Below, in pieces: positions 1 to 10,474 of a DNA stretch of 64,000 nt. Source of the stretch: Symsagittifera roscoffensis (taxonomy: Eukaryota > Xenacoelomorpha > Acoela > Convolutidae); contig NC_087064.1 of assembly GCF_963678635.1 (NCBI RefSeq), positions 81,133,526-81,197,525 on the forward strand, read 5' to 3'. The notes beneath the pieces were generated by a model, which was not told where the DNA came from, did not search any database, and saw nothing but the letters and a program-made list of their open reading frames with translations. Both the position numbers and the translations under genes were made by a program. How positions within the stretch are numbered: the first letter of the stretch is position 1; each line of letters begins with the position of its first letter.

Positions 1-654
1 ACGGTTTTCTCTTGAGAGGTTTAGCACCCGGCGCTTAAAGTAATTTTTAGGCTTAAGAAGGGGGGCTAGAAAGGGGGGAGGTTAGAAGGGGGGCTGGTTA
101 AGTTAGAGGTTGGCGGTTGTAAATTGTAAAAAGGGGGAAATTAGAGTAACTAATTAGTCGACATCGTTGACTTAGTTACATTAGAAATTAACACGCGTTG
201 GTAATATTAGGTGGAGATCCAGAATTCAACTCGAGTTAAGACTGGTACGCTGGTTGGTTTGGTAGGGGGGACCGGATATAGACAGCTTTTGTGATACCCC
301 ATAAGATCACTAGTGGGGGGAGGAAAGCGCGTGGCAATTAGGTACCAGACATTTTTTTTTGGACGAAAGGTAGACATTGGTCACCTTTGAATTTCAGGTG
401 GACTCATTTTTCTGTTTTTATTATTTTTCTTACTTAGATTTTTGTTGCATTTTAGTGAGGATTTGTGTTTGGTTTTATACGAACAGGTGATCACAAGATA
501 CCTGCGCACCTACATTGAAATAGAAACAACCCAAAAGAAGAGGGGGTCAGCATTTGGCTTTTAAGAGAGGGTTTTTGGGAAAATTTTACTAGAGCTCGAG
601 TGGTGGTACAAGGTACGGTGGTTCAAGAAGACCCTACAACGAGGAAGACACTCC
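1..654 (+). other. 5' noncoding leader of the retroelement with recurrent G-tracts
   Basis: No credible coding frame. The stretch has repeated purine/G runs of 5-6 G (near 61, 78, 91, 132, 265, 315 and 542) and several CTTGAG/CTCGAG hexamers (near 11, 230 and 595). Similar G-runs recur in the ORF1-ORF2 spacer (about 10703), after ORF3 (19912) and near 21001, so they seem to be a property of the element's noncoding parts. It may be leader or LTR U5 sequence; the two cannot be separated without the left flank. Confidence 0.4.
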
Positions 655-1400
655 GTGACGAGTATTGGGACAGGGTCTTGGGACAGTGGTCTTGGGACAG
701 TGGTCTTGGGACAGTGGTCTTGGGACAGGGTCTTGGGACAGTGGTCTTGGGACAGGGTCTTGGGACAGTGGTCTTGGGACAGGGTCTTGGGACAGTGGTC
801 TTGGGACAGTGGTCTTGGGACAGGGTCTTGGGACAGGGTCTTGGGACAGTGGTCTTGGGACAGGGTCTTGGGACGGTGGTCTTGGGACAGTGGTCTTGGG
901 ACAGGGTCTTGGGACAGGGTCTTGGGACAGGGTCTTGGGACAGTGGTCTTGGGACAGTGGTCTTGGGACAGGGTCTTGGGACAGTGGTCCTGGGACAGTC
1001 TTGGGACAGTGGTCTTGGGACACTAGTCTTGGGACACTAGTCTTGGGACACCAGCCTTGGGACACTGGTCTTGGGACACTACCCTTGGGACACTAGTCTT
1101 GGGATACCAGCCTTGGGACACTGGTCTTGGGACACTGCCCTTGGGACACTAGTCTTGGGACAGTAGTCTTGGGACACTAGCCTTGGGACACTAGTCTTGG
1201 GACAGTAGTCTTGGGACACTGGTCTTGGGACACTACCCTTGGGACAGTAGTCTTGGGACACTAGCCTTGGGACACTAGCCTTGGGACAGTGGTCTTGGGA
1301 CACTAGCCTTGAGACACTGGTCTTGGGACAGTAGCCTTGGGACACTAGTCTTGGAACAGTGGTCTTGGTACAAGGGTCTTAGGACACTAGCGGAGAGTAC
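655..1400 (+). repeat. 13/14-bp minisatellite (CTTGGGACAGTGGT and variants) in the retroelement leader
   Basis: About 50 head-to-tail units that all begin CTTGGGAC. The left half (about 660-1010) alternates a 14-bp unit ending AGTGGT with a 13-bp unit ending AGGGT. The right half (about 1015-1390) uses 14-bp units ending ACTAGT, ACTACC, ACTAGC or AGTAGT, so two sub-arrays with different higher-order structure adjoin. The units have few stops and mixed 13/14 lengths, so open frames appear on both strands; these are by-products, not genes. The array ends about 260 bp before ORF1. Tandem repeats in leaders or LTRs of other retroelements can act as enhancers or packaging sites; a role here is only inferred. 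Confidence 0.95.
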
Positions 1401-1663
1401 TGTGATAGTGACGAATAGTCTTGGGACGGTATAGAAATTGAAGTCAAATTACAACAAGTGCGTTTTAAGACAGAACAAGACAAATCGAAATAGGTAGGGT
1501 TAAGACCAAATTAAGGAAAATTTTTCGGAGGTTTTAGAAAGAGAATTGGAGAAGGTTTTTAACACGTTGTACAGAATTTGTTACCACAAAAAATATTTTT
1601 TTTACCCTTAGAATAGAATCGTGTATATAATAAAATTGTAAATAGAAGCAGTTGTAAATAGAA

Positions 1664-4600
1664 ATGATGAGGCGGAGTAGGGTACCGGTGCTCGAAAAAA
1701 GGTCAAGTGGATCAAACATCAAATATAATTCATCGCTGCGCGGAACGACATCAACAGGCCCAAAGATAACAAAGAAGAACTTTTCAGTTAACATGGTCAG
1801 TACGAGAAGTGGCACCGAGAGTAAGACACGAGAAGAGGTGGGGGAAAAACAGGTGGAGCCCACAATCGAAATCGACCTAGAGACACCAGACCAGAGCGTA
1901 GATGAGGTGGAGAAGAGGACAACGGAATCCACACCGATGCCCCACGTGGAAGACCAAAGTCCAAAAACCGTGGAGTTTTCACGAATAGACGCATTGGAAG
2001 ACACAACAGGCAATACCCGAGAGACTGTGAAAAACGACTCTCAAGTGAAAAAGACATCCTTCACAGACAAGTTGGCAATGATGGTCGGATTCAAAGCGAA
2101 AGAAAACGTGACTGAAGAACCAAAAACAGAAAGAGCACGAACATTTGGTACAGTGAGCACGAAAGCGACAGAAGCCGGCCAGAATGAGGAACAAGCTAAA
2201 GCAGAGGCTACGGCCGAAGAGAAACCGACGGCTGACCACGAAGAGACTACCATAGAGCTGGGCGACTTGTTGGCGAAATTAAATCAAATCGACAAAAGGC
2301 TTAAGAACAGTGAAGAAGACAGAGAGGTGATAAAAAAGGAGATAAGATACAACAAACACGAGTATCTAGACAGTTATTTTAACCTAGCTAAGGCAACAGA
2401 GGAGAGACTCAAGGAAATGTCAGACAAGGTAGAAGCCACCAATGAAGAACGAGAAAAGAACATCAAAACAGACATGCAACAGTTGAAGAACCGATATGAT
2501 GATGTTAACAGCCAATTAGGGAGCCTGGAAAGGAGAATGGACACAATGAGCAAGAGTCAAGCCGAGAGTTCGTGTGCAATACAGGCGAAGTTGGATGCAA
2601 TCTTGAGAGGTTCTACTCCACAAGAAAGACCGACAACGGATCGTACGCAAGGCACCAGAGTTGACTTTGCAGAACCACAAAGGAACAAACGGCAATCGAC
2701 ACCGTTGCCCTTAACCAGGGATGCGATAAGCATAGCACCAACAGCTGCGAAAACAATAATGAAGAATGGAACGTCGAATACAACGACTGCTCCGGGAGAT
2801 TCGACAGCTAACAGCAACACAGGACCGGATGCTATGACATGGGCCAGCACTTGGGAGATGATAAACAGGACTCTAGAGGCCTTCGCCACGAGGAACACTG
2901 ACTCGAGCGACAGGAGAGAGGGAAAAACAAGAAAGACATTCAAGAAGCCAAAGGAATTCAAAGACGACTCCGATGGATGCATTGACACTTGGGTGGAAGT
3001 GATGAGATTACATCTAGAGCAAGATAACTTGAGTGACGAAAGGCAAGCATGTACAGCCATACTGAGCAACTTGGAAGGAACGGCATTAAAATGCGTGGTC
3101 GCAAAGAAGGAGGAAGAACGCGACACCGCGGACAAGATCTTCGAGATATTGCTGAATCGATTCGGGTCAGGCATGAAAGGCCACCAAGCGATGATGCGAT
3201 TTGAAAAAAGAAGGCAGAGGGACGACGAGTCAATAGATCGGTTCCTAGATGACCTCGAGAGCTTGAGAAGGAGGAGTGACCCAGAGGAGTCGACAAATAG
3301 ACGGAACTTTAGCATTGCCTCGAAGTTCATCGATGGGGTGAAAAGTGATGACTTAAGGACAATGTTAGCAACATACTACACATTGTCGAAGGACAGCGCA
3401 CCCACCCCAGAAGAAATGAGACAGAAATCAAGAGAATACATGCTGATGAAACCTAAGAAGTACTCATATTCTGAAAACAGGAACACGCAAGGGGGAGGTC
3501 AACCCCAGAGGTCATCATGGTACAAACCTAGAGATGATATGGATAAGCGCAGATCATGCGCGAACTGCGGGTCAGCGGATCATCATGTGGCTGACTGCAC
3601 AACGTACAAACAAGGCATGAAGAGCCTAGGTTATGCACCGGATGAGGAGGATATGAGTCAGATGGAGGAACACGAGTACTACAATGGCTTAATCATCAAG
3701 ATAGGCGCCAGATGCTTCTTCTGTAACCAGGAGGGGCACTTCAGAATGGATTGTCCCTTGTTCTGGGAAGCGGTCAAGGACCAGAATCACCCCAAACATA
3801 AGTTGGCATTAGCGGCGGTGCAGAATCAGCGGAACAGGCAAAAAGAGTTCGAATCTAGGAACTCAGGGGCACCAAACACCGAATTGCCGACGAAGACAGT
3901 GAAAGCTGTCACACATGTTAGCGGTGCGTTAGACTCCGCAGCCGGAAGCTCTCTAGAGATAAATTATGAGAAAGCGGCGACGGAAGCAATTGCCAAAGTG
4001 AAACAAGATCTGGCAGCAAAAGAAATAGAGCAACGACTAAAGTTGGAGATCGAAAGACAAAATTTTAACGAAGCATTAACTGGATCGAACTCAATACCAG
4101 AGGCTAGAACGGGCTCAACGAAGACTGGGAATTGTAACACCGTGAAAATGGTGACAGGTAAACCTTTTGGGATATCGAAAATCGGAGCAAGAATAATGTC
4201 GATAATCACAGTGGGCGGACACGAGGTAACCAGAAACTTGAGCGAGCCGAGCGACCAGACGATAATGCACATCGACGTGTATGCAGACTACTTGAGTGGA
4301 ATAAGTCCACAAACGACTTCTAGAGCGCTTAGGGCACTACTCACGAGAGGGGGCAGCAAATCGGTACGTGTTGATAATAGGTACACTGAAGCTTATGGTC
4401 CACACGAGGTCATGCTGAATATAGATGGAATCAACATCTATACAAAGACGATGATAACATGCGACGAAGACCTAATTGGACAAATCTATGTAGGGAAAGA
4501 AGAATTGAAAGTAAGATCGATCGGACACTGTGCCATGCTTGAAGAAGATGCAATGCACATCGGGACGGAAGCAGACGTGACAGGGCACGTGCTAGACATA

Positions 4601-7600
4601 AATGGCAAAAAGACTCAGTTGCGTGGATTACTTGACACGGGAGCAGTCTTGAGCGTCATACCAATCGAAACATGGGAAAAGATGGGCTTTGACAAAGGTG
4701 ACTTGATAGACTCGAGAATACGGCTGTCAGCTGCAAACAAAGGGGCCCTACGGGTGCTGGGCAGGACGCCGATAATAGCCCTCAATTTGGGGGAACGTAA
4801 CCTGTGGATGAGCTTCATCGTGGTAGAAAACCTAGATGAATCTGACCAATTCATTTTGGGCAGAGACTTCATCAGGAATTTCGACGTAACGATTGATCTA
4901 AATAATGCAATGTTCAGGATACGGAATCCGGATAGGAGGTACGCAATCAAACCGGTAAATTTAATAATGGCGAATGAAAACAAAGCACCGGTATTCTTGA
5001 GTAAGAGAGTGAGGTTAAAAGCTAATGAAGCGGCAATCGTAAGCTTGAGGATGAAAAATTATAATGAACTAAGTGACAACAAGCAAGTGTGTATAGTTCC
5101 AAATCCTAATAGTCAAAGCGCTGCTGTTTTAGGAAGATCATTTTCGATAACGAAGAGCGGCCTCTGCGTCAGTGTCTTGTTAAATACCCTTGATATACCG
5201 ATCACGATACAGAGAGGCAGGAAGCTGGGATATGCTTTACCGGTTAAAACTCGATATGAAACAATTGAAAACTCAAAACAAAATGAAGTTGTTGATTGTC
5301 CCAACCACAGGGACAAAATTTGTATCTTGAGACGATTGCAAAGAATAAAAGATTCTTCAGGTCTTATCAAATCACTTAAGTCAGAAACGGACGATGGGCT
5401 TTCGAGCTGTTCGAACTTTCCAGAGAGACCCACACTAGATGAAATGCAAATTGATAAACCGGTTCTGCCGGAGATTGAACATTTAAGGGGCAAACTGAAA
5501 GATGAACAGCTCGAAGCTATCAAGGACGTACTAGAGCGAAACGAGGAGGTCTTTTCAAGGCATAAGGCGGATATCGGGTGTTGTAATTTTGTTGAACATG
5601 AAATTGAACTTGAGGAAAACGCGGTACCACACAGGGAGGGGGCGAGGCGCATGACCCCACACAAATCGGACGCGTGTAGAAAAGAAATCGAAACGTTACT
5701 AGAGTATGACATGATAGAACCATCCAAGTCACCGTGGGCGTGTGGAGTAGTGATGGCCAAAAAGAAAGGCGACCAGTTAAGGTTTTGTTGTGACTTTCGA
5801 TACCTGAACTCCGTCACGGTGAAGGATGCCTATCCCATACCTAGAATTGATGAGAGCCTCTCGAAATTAGGTGATGCAAAATTTTTTACGACTCTTGATT
5901 TAGGCTCGGCTTTTTGGCAGGTACCATTAAGGAAGCAAGACAGGGACAAGACAGGGTTCGCCTGCGAGTTGGGTCTGTTTCAATGGAAACGGATGCCGTT
6001 TGGACTCTGCAATGCAACAGCCACGTTTCAGCGGCTGATGGCACACGCGTTGATAGGCGTGACGAAGAAGTACGGCAACCTGGTAATGTGCTACGTGGAC
6101 GACGTGGTAATAGCGACGCCGACACTAGAAGACCACATCGAGAGGCTTGACGAGGTGTTCGCGTGCATGAAGAGATCGGGGCTGAAGTGTAAACCATCAA
6201 AGTGCGAGATACTCAAGGACTCGATTAAATACTTGGGAAGGATGGTAGATAAGCACGGCATTAGACCTGATCCAGACGCCGTGGAAGCAGTCCTAACCTG
6301 GAAATCACCGAAGACGGAGCACCAGCTGATGAGCTTCCTGGGTTTCGCCAACTATTATAGAGAATTCATCAAGGGCTATGCGGACAAGGTATACCCGATG
6401 CAACAACTAATGAGACATAAGGGCAAGAAGTTCACGTGGAACAACGCGGCAGAAGAGTCATTCCAGAGAATAAAGAAAGAGCTATGTGAGGCACCAGTAC
6501 TGGGTATGCCGACAGAGAAGGGGATGTACGTGCTAGACACGGACGCGTCAGTAGTCGCCATTTCTGGGATTCTCCATCAAGAACAAGAATGGAATGGGAA
6601 GACAGTCTTGAGACCAATAGCATACGGGAGCAAGGTCCTAAGTGACACAGAAATGAAGTACGGAGCACCGAAAGCAGAGATGTTCGCGGTGGTCACCTTT
6701 GTCGAAAAATACAGAGCATACCTAGGCAGTGAGCCCTTCAAGCTGCGAGTCGACAACCGAGCACTAAGCTGGCTGAAAACGTACTCAATGGACCAGAGCT
6801 ATATTGGGAGGTGGATAGTTCGCTTGGATGGATACAACATGATAATTGAGCACAGAACACGAGATAAACATCAAAATGCTGACAGCTTGAGTAAGAAGAC
6901 GGAGTTCTACGAGAGGCAAGAACAAAGAGAGGCGGACAGACCTGAGATCAAAGACGGCTTCTCCTTTATGGACAAAGAAACGTACGACAGTCTTCCACTC
7001 ACGAGATGGCTGGACAAATCAGGCAAACCGATAGAAGATCATCCCGAATTGCCGAAAGAGCCTCTTGAAAAGACCATCTTGAAGAAAAATAGAGGGATTC
7101 CGATAGGAATAATGCTCAAGTCCAAGATCGTGAGGGAGACACTCAAGGCAAAAGGTTATGATCTCACCCAGGTAGAGGAGGGAACGGTCCGAATAGATGA
7201 AAACTTAATGAGGTTGCTTGAGAAACTATCAGATGACAAGCCCGTGATCCAAGGGAAAGGTCAGGAGGCACCGGAACTAACCATACTTCGGAGAGAAGAA
7301 ACAGTGAACAATACTGACGTCTCAAAAGGAAGCATCACTGATAGCAAGGAAGTTGTGCGATCACTAGTTGAAAAAATCCCCGACAAAATTCTGGAACAGA
7401 CAAAAGTCAGGGATAAGAAAGTAACATTCAGAGAAGAAGTTGAACACCTGGGACTAGATCAAGAGTCCGGGGAGTGGTCCAGATTCATGGAAGAAGACGA
7501 AACCGGAGAAGGGAAATTGTCCGGGGAGCGTGAAGAATGGGATGAAGACTCGGATGAGAGCAGCGAAGACCAAGACAGTCTATGCATGATACTGGCGGAA

Positions 7601-10474
7601 GAGAAGATAAGACAGCACGACAGGGAATTACAGACGGATCCATCTTCAGGGACGTACAATCTGGAAACACAAGAGGTACGAGGTGGTGAAGAGCTTGAGA
7701 AAATAGCAGTTTCAAGAAAACCACTAAGGGAACTATCGTGCAACTCGAACGTCAGAACGAATCTGGTACCAGAAGACGACATGAAAATCGTGAAAAGGAT
7801 GATATGTGTGAAGCTGAGTGATGACACCCACAACCCTGGTGAAATGAATGGACAGATCATGGCGCTAAAGGAGCACGTTAAGGCGAGATACAGGCTGTCT
7901 GACCTAATAAGGGCCCAGAAGAATGACAAAATGACAAGTAACCTCTCCAAATGGATCCATTCGGGAGTCAAGGAGAAGGGGGAACTTGAGGAAGACAGCT
8001 ACAAGATCTTGAGCCAGTTCTACAAGGAAAAGAGAGATTTACTTTATCACACAGCTGAAGGGGTGGTAGCGTGCAAGAGAAGAGATGAGGAAAAAATATT
8101 ACACAAACACAACCTCATCATACTACCACAATTGTACCAAACGGAGGTGCTTTTCAGATCACACGACCAGATGGGCCACCAGGGGATAGATAAAGTACAA
8201 CAAAGGATACTTCACAGGTTTGATTGGCCGGGAATGAGAAAAGCTTGCGAGAGATGGGTGAATGCCTGCCTAGCATGCCTTCAAGTAAAAGACCCAAGGA
8301 AGATGAAGTTTTCCCTCAAGTCTGTCGAGAGTTCAGAATTCAATGAAGTGGTGCAGATAGACCATCAGAAAATCTGCATGACGGAGTCGGGTTATAACCA
8401 AATACTAGTTATAATAGATCACTTCACCAAGTTGGCGGAAGCGGTTCCGTGCCAGACAGCCTCGGCAGAGGAGACATGTGATCACCTGATAACGCATTGG
8501 ATATCGCGATATGGTTGTCCAATGACTTTCCAGTCAGACAACGGCAAGGCTTTTGTGGGGGACTTGACAAAAGAATTGATGAAGAGATCACACATTGCTC
8601 AAGCACACTCGACGACCTATCATCCACAGACCAATGGGTTGGTAGAAAGACAGAACAGGACACTGGTCAACATGCTCAGGGTGTACTGCTCGAGATACAT
8701 GACGGACTGGGACAAATACCTGCCACAAGTAGTAGGAGCCTATAATAGTACTCAGCACTCAACGACGGGTATCAGTCCTTTCATGATGTTGACAGGCAGG
8801 GAAAGGGCAATGCCTCTAACATTCTTCTACCCGGAGTACGAGGGGAAGAGGACGTCACCTCAAGCATACGTGAAGGAAGCGATCAAAAGACAACAAGAGC
8901 TAAACGAGCTATGTCGGAGAAACACGGCGCAAGCGCAAATGAGGCAACGCAAGAAATATGACGAAAAGATACTAAGAGCAAAGCCATACGAAGTGGGCCA
9001 ATACGTGTGGGTTTTCCAAAATGTCATACCTCCCAAGGGAACAAAGAAACTACTCAAGAAATGGAGAGGACCGTTCATGATTACGGAAGTACATCAACAA
9101 GGAAGGTTCTATCGCTTGAGTACAGGGCGAGCAGCACATTACGAAAATCTGAAGCCTCACATTCCGTCTCCGGAGGACTGGTGCCTGCCAAAAGACATGG
9201 AAGGTCTTGAGTACCTGGTGGTGGAACCAGCGTGCGAAGTGAATGAGAAAGGCACTAGAGAGAAAAATGATGGTAATGAGAACTTGAGTTTGGACGACAA
9301 CGAAAAGATAGAAGTGGAGTCGGATGCAGGTTCATTTGTAGAAGAAGACTGGAACGATCCCGAGCAAAACGAGGTACCGAAGTGGATGGAGCCGGATCGA
9401 CCAACACCACCGGAAACCAGGACTGGCAATCGCAAACGCACAGGCATGAGGTACAATAGGTACGGGGATGACTTCTTGATCGATAAGATACAGCCAGACA
9501 AGTTGGGCGATGAACTACTAAGCGCAGGCGAACTGGAAGCCGGAGAGGAATGGCAGGTCATTGACGATGGTGGACATTATCCGCAGGATGATTACTCGAC
9601 GCCAGAATTGGAGACGGATCTCGAGCAGAGTGAAATAGAAAGGAGGGAGAACACGAACTTGAGGATTCTAGAGTGGATGCGTGATGTCAAGGACGAGAGC
9701 CACGAAGGACAAAGCATTCAGCAAGTCGATATATCCGCAGCAAATTACATGAAGACAGAGGACCCTCTTTTCGGATGGACAGCAACAGACAGGCCACTGG
9801 ACATCCCTAAGGACAATTCAGACCCGACTACATCGACGGGGACGTCGATAAATATTTTTGTCCGGGGAGTGGGGGTAGGACTTACCCACACCGAAAATTT
9901 GATGATAAAGAAGCTCAAGGAAGTGAGGGAAACAAGCGGATTGGAACTGGAGGAAGAAGAACCAGAGCCTACCATAGGAAGGAATTTCAAAACGAAATTC
10001 GAAATACCCAATGAATACTCAGAGAACATCATGATAACAGATAGCGACTTCATCCTGTCAAACAGGACCAGCGCGATCTGCATCACGGCGGATATGAGTT
10101 TCAAATCAAGATTGGAGGCTGACTTCAAAAGAGAGTACCAGAACGTAGAGTTTCTGTTCAGACAGAGGCCAGGACTGGGAGGCATAGCAGCGCTTCCACC
10201 GTCAGTGGCACAAGTCCCGGGCAAATACCTCTGCTTCCTAATAACGAGAGTCAACGACAGAAACACAATTGATCCCGAACACGTGATATTGGCACTGACA
10301 AGACTACGTGACTTCATGATTGAAAGAGGAATAGTGGAGGTCTCGATGCCGGTGTACGACCCAAATAGGGGCAAACTGAGCTCGAGGGAATTGTACGCTA
10401 TCCTACATGTGGTCTTTGCAGAAACCGAGATAATGGTGCATCTTCACAAGAAGTACTACTTGAGCATCGCCTGA
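1664..10474 (+). CDS. ORF1: Gag-protease-RT-RNase H-integrase polyprotein with C-terminal macro-domain-like extension
   Basis: Retrotransposon polyprotein of 2936 codons. In order: a coiled coil (residues about 195-320); a Gag capsid-like region (about 425-610); two CX2CX4HX4C zinc knuckles (632-645 and 684-697); an aspartic protease with DTG at 991-993 and an ILGRDF segment downstream; reverse transcriptase (about 1360-1530) with catalytic D1412 and YVDD at 1477-1480; RNase H (about 1620-1740) with DTD at 1625-1627 and later E and D residues; a long acidic linker (about 1745-2110); and integrase with an HHCC zinc finger and D2233, D2292, E2328 (35 residues between the last two, the classical D,D35E). 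A GPF-type module follows. The extension from about 2515 is acidic, then ends in a globular domain (about 2779-2936) that aligns by eye with TARG1/ALC1-type macro domains. The start at 1664 is the first ATG; the ATG at 1793 is an alternative. All catalytic residues are intact. Gag and Pol are fused without a frameshift. Confidence 0.95.
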   Translation: MMRRSRVPVLEKRSSGSNIKYNSSLRGTTSTGPKITKKNFSVNMVSTRSGTESKTREEVGEKQVEPTIEIDLETPDQSVDEVEKRTTESTPMPHVEDQSPKTVEFSRIDALEDTTGNTRETVKNDSQVKKTSFTDKLAMMVGFKAKENVTEEPKTERARTFGTVSTKATEAGQNEEQAKAEATAEEKPTADHEETTIELGDLLAKLNQIDKRLKNSEEDREVIKKEIRYNKHEYLDSYFNLAKATEERLKEMSDKVEATNEEREKNIKTDMQQLKNRYDDVNSQLGSLERRMDTMSKSQAESSCAIQAKLDAILRGSTPQERPTTDRTQGTRVDFAEPQRNKRQSTPLPLTRDAISIAPTAAKTIMKNGTSNTTTAPGDSTANSNTGPDAMTWASTWEMINRTLEAFATRNTDSSDRREGKTRKTFKKPKEFKDDSDGCIDTWVEVMRLHLEQDNLSDERQACTAILSNLEGTALKCVVAKKEEERDTADKIFEILLNRFGSGMKGHQAMMRFEKRRQRDDESIDRFLDDLESLRRRSDPEESTNRRNFSIASKFIDGVKSDDLRTMLATYYTLSKDSAPTPEEMRQKSREYMLMKPKKYSYSENRNTQGGGQPQRSSWYKPRDDMDKRRSCANCGSADHHVADCTTYKQGMKSLGYAPDEEDMSQMEEHEYYNGLIIKIGARCFFCNQEGHFRMDCPLFWEAVKDQNHPKHKLALAAVQNQRNRQKEFESRNSGAPNTELPTKTVKAVTHVSGALDSAAGSSLEINYEKAATEAIAKVKQDLAAKEIEQRLKLEIERQNFNEALTGSNSIPEARTGSTKTGNCNTVKMVTGKPFGISKIGARIMSIITVGGHEVTRNLSEPSDQTIMHIDVYADYLSGISPQTTSRALRALLTRGGSKSVRVDNRYTEAYGPHEVMLNIDGINIYTKTMITCDEDLIGQIYVGKEELKVRSIGHCAMLEEDAMHIGTEADVTGHVLDINGKKTQLRGLLDTGAVLSVIPIETWEKMGFDKGDLIDSRIRLSAANKGALRVLGRTPIIALNLGERNLWMSFIVVENLDESDQFILGRDFIRNFDVTIDLNNAMFRIRNPDRRYAIKPVNLIMANENKAPVFLSKRVRLKANEAAIVSLRMKNYNELSDNKQVCIVPNPNSQSAAVLGRSFSITKSGLCVSVLLNTLDIPITIQRGRKLGYALPVKTRYETIENSKQNEVVDCPNHRDKICILRRLQRIKDSSGLIKSLKSETDDGLSSCSNFPERPTLDEMQIDKPVLPEIEHLRGKLKDEQLEAIKDVLERNEEVFSRHKADIGCCNFVEHEIELEENAVPHREGARRMTPHKSDACRKEIETLLEYDMIEPSKSPWACGVVMAKKKGDQLRFCCDFRYLNSVTVKDAYPIPRIDESLSKLGDAKFFTTLDLGSAFWQVPLRKQDRDKTGFACELGLFQWKRMPFGLCNATATFQRLMAHALIGVTKKYGNLVMCYVDDVVIATPTLEDHIERLDEVFACMKRSGLKCKPSKCEILKDSIKYLGRMVDKHGIRPDPDAVEAVLTWKSPKTEHQLMSFLGFANYYREFIKGYADKVYPMQQLMRHKGKKFTWNNAAEESFQRIKKELCEAPVLGMPTEKGMYVLDTDASVVAISGILHQEQEWNGKTVLRPIAYGSKVLSDTEMKYGAPKAEMFAVVTFVEKYRAYLGSEPFKLRVDNRALSWLKTYSMDQSYIGRWIVRLDGYNMIIEHRTRDKHQNADSLSKKTEFYERQEQREADRPEIKDGFSFMDKETYDSLPLTRWLDKSGKPIEDHPELPKEPLEKTILKKNRGIPIGIMLKSKIVRETLKAKGYDLTQVEEGTVRIDENLMRLLEKLSDDKPVIQGKGQEAPELTILRREETVNNTDVSKGSITDSKEVVRSLVEKIPDKILEQTKVRDKKVTFREEVEHLGLDQESGEWSRFMEEDETGEGKLSGEREEWDEDSDESSEDQDSLCMILAEEKIRQHDRELQTDPSSGTYNLETQEVRGGEELEKIAVSRKPLRELSCNSNVRTNLVPEDDMKIVKRMICVKLSDDTHNPGEMNGQIMALKEHVKARYRLSDLIRAQKNDKMTSNLSKWIHSGVKEKGELEEDSYKILSQFYKEKRDLLYHTAEGVVACKRRDEEKILHKHNLIILPQLYQTEVLFRSHDQMGHQGIDKVQQRILHRFDWPGMRKACERWVNACLACLQVKDPRKMKFSLKSVESSEFNEVVQIDHQKICMTESGYNQILVIIDHFTKLAEAVPCQTASAEETCDHLITHWISRYGCPMTFQSDNGKAFVGDLTKELMKRSHIAQAHSTTYHPQTNGLVERQNRTLVNMLRVYCSRYMTDWDKYLPQVVGAYNSTQHSTTGISPFMMLTGRERAMPLTFFYPEYEGKRTSPQAYVKEAIKRQQELNELCRRNTAQAQMRQRKKYDEKILRAKPYEVGQYVWVFQNVIPPKGTKKLLKKWRGPFMITEVHQQGRFYRLSTGRAAHYENLKPHIPSPEDWCLPKDMEGLEYLVVEPACEVNEKGTREKNDGNENLSLDDNEKIEVESDAGSFVEEDWNDPEQNEVPKWMEPDRPTPPETRTGNRKRTGMRYNRYGDDFLIDKIQPDKLGDELLSAGELEAGEEWQVIDDGGHYPQDDYSTPELETDLEQSEIERRENTNLRILEWMRDVKDESHEGQSIQQVDISAANYMKTEDPLFGWTATDRPLDIPKDNSDPTTSTGTSINIFVRGVGVGLTHTENLMIKKLKEVRETSGLELEEEEPEPTIGRNFKTKFEIPNEYSENIMITDSDFILSNRTSAICITADMSFKSRLEADFKREYQNVEFLFRQRPGLGGIAALPPSVAQVPGKYLCFLITRVNDRNTIDPEHVILALTRLRDFMIERGIVEVSMPVYDPNRGKLSSRELYAILHVVFAETEIMVHLHKKYYLSIA

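Noticed and set aside
600-1345. Several 88-146-codon open frames on both strands over the minisatellite
   Set aside because: The 13/14-bp units lack stops, so frames stay open by arithmetic. Their translations are pure repeats.
1079-1345. CRISPR-like array
   Set aside because: Units are contiguous 13/14-mers without unique spacers, in an animal genome.
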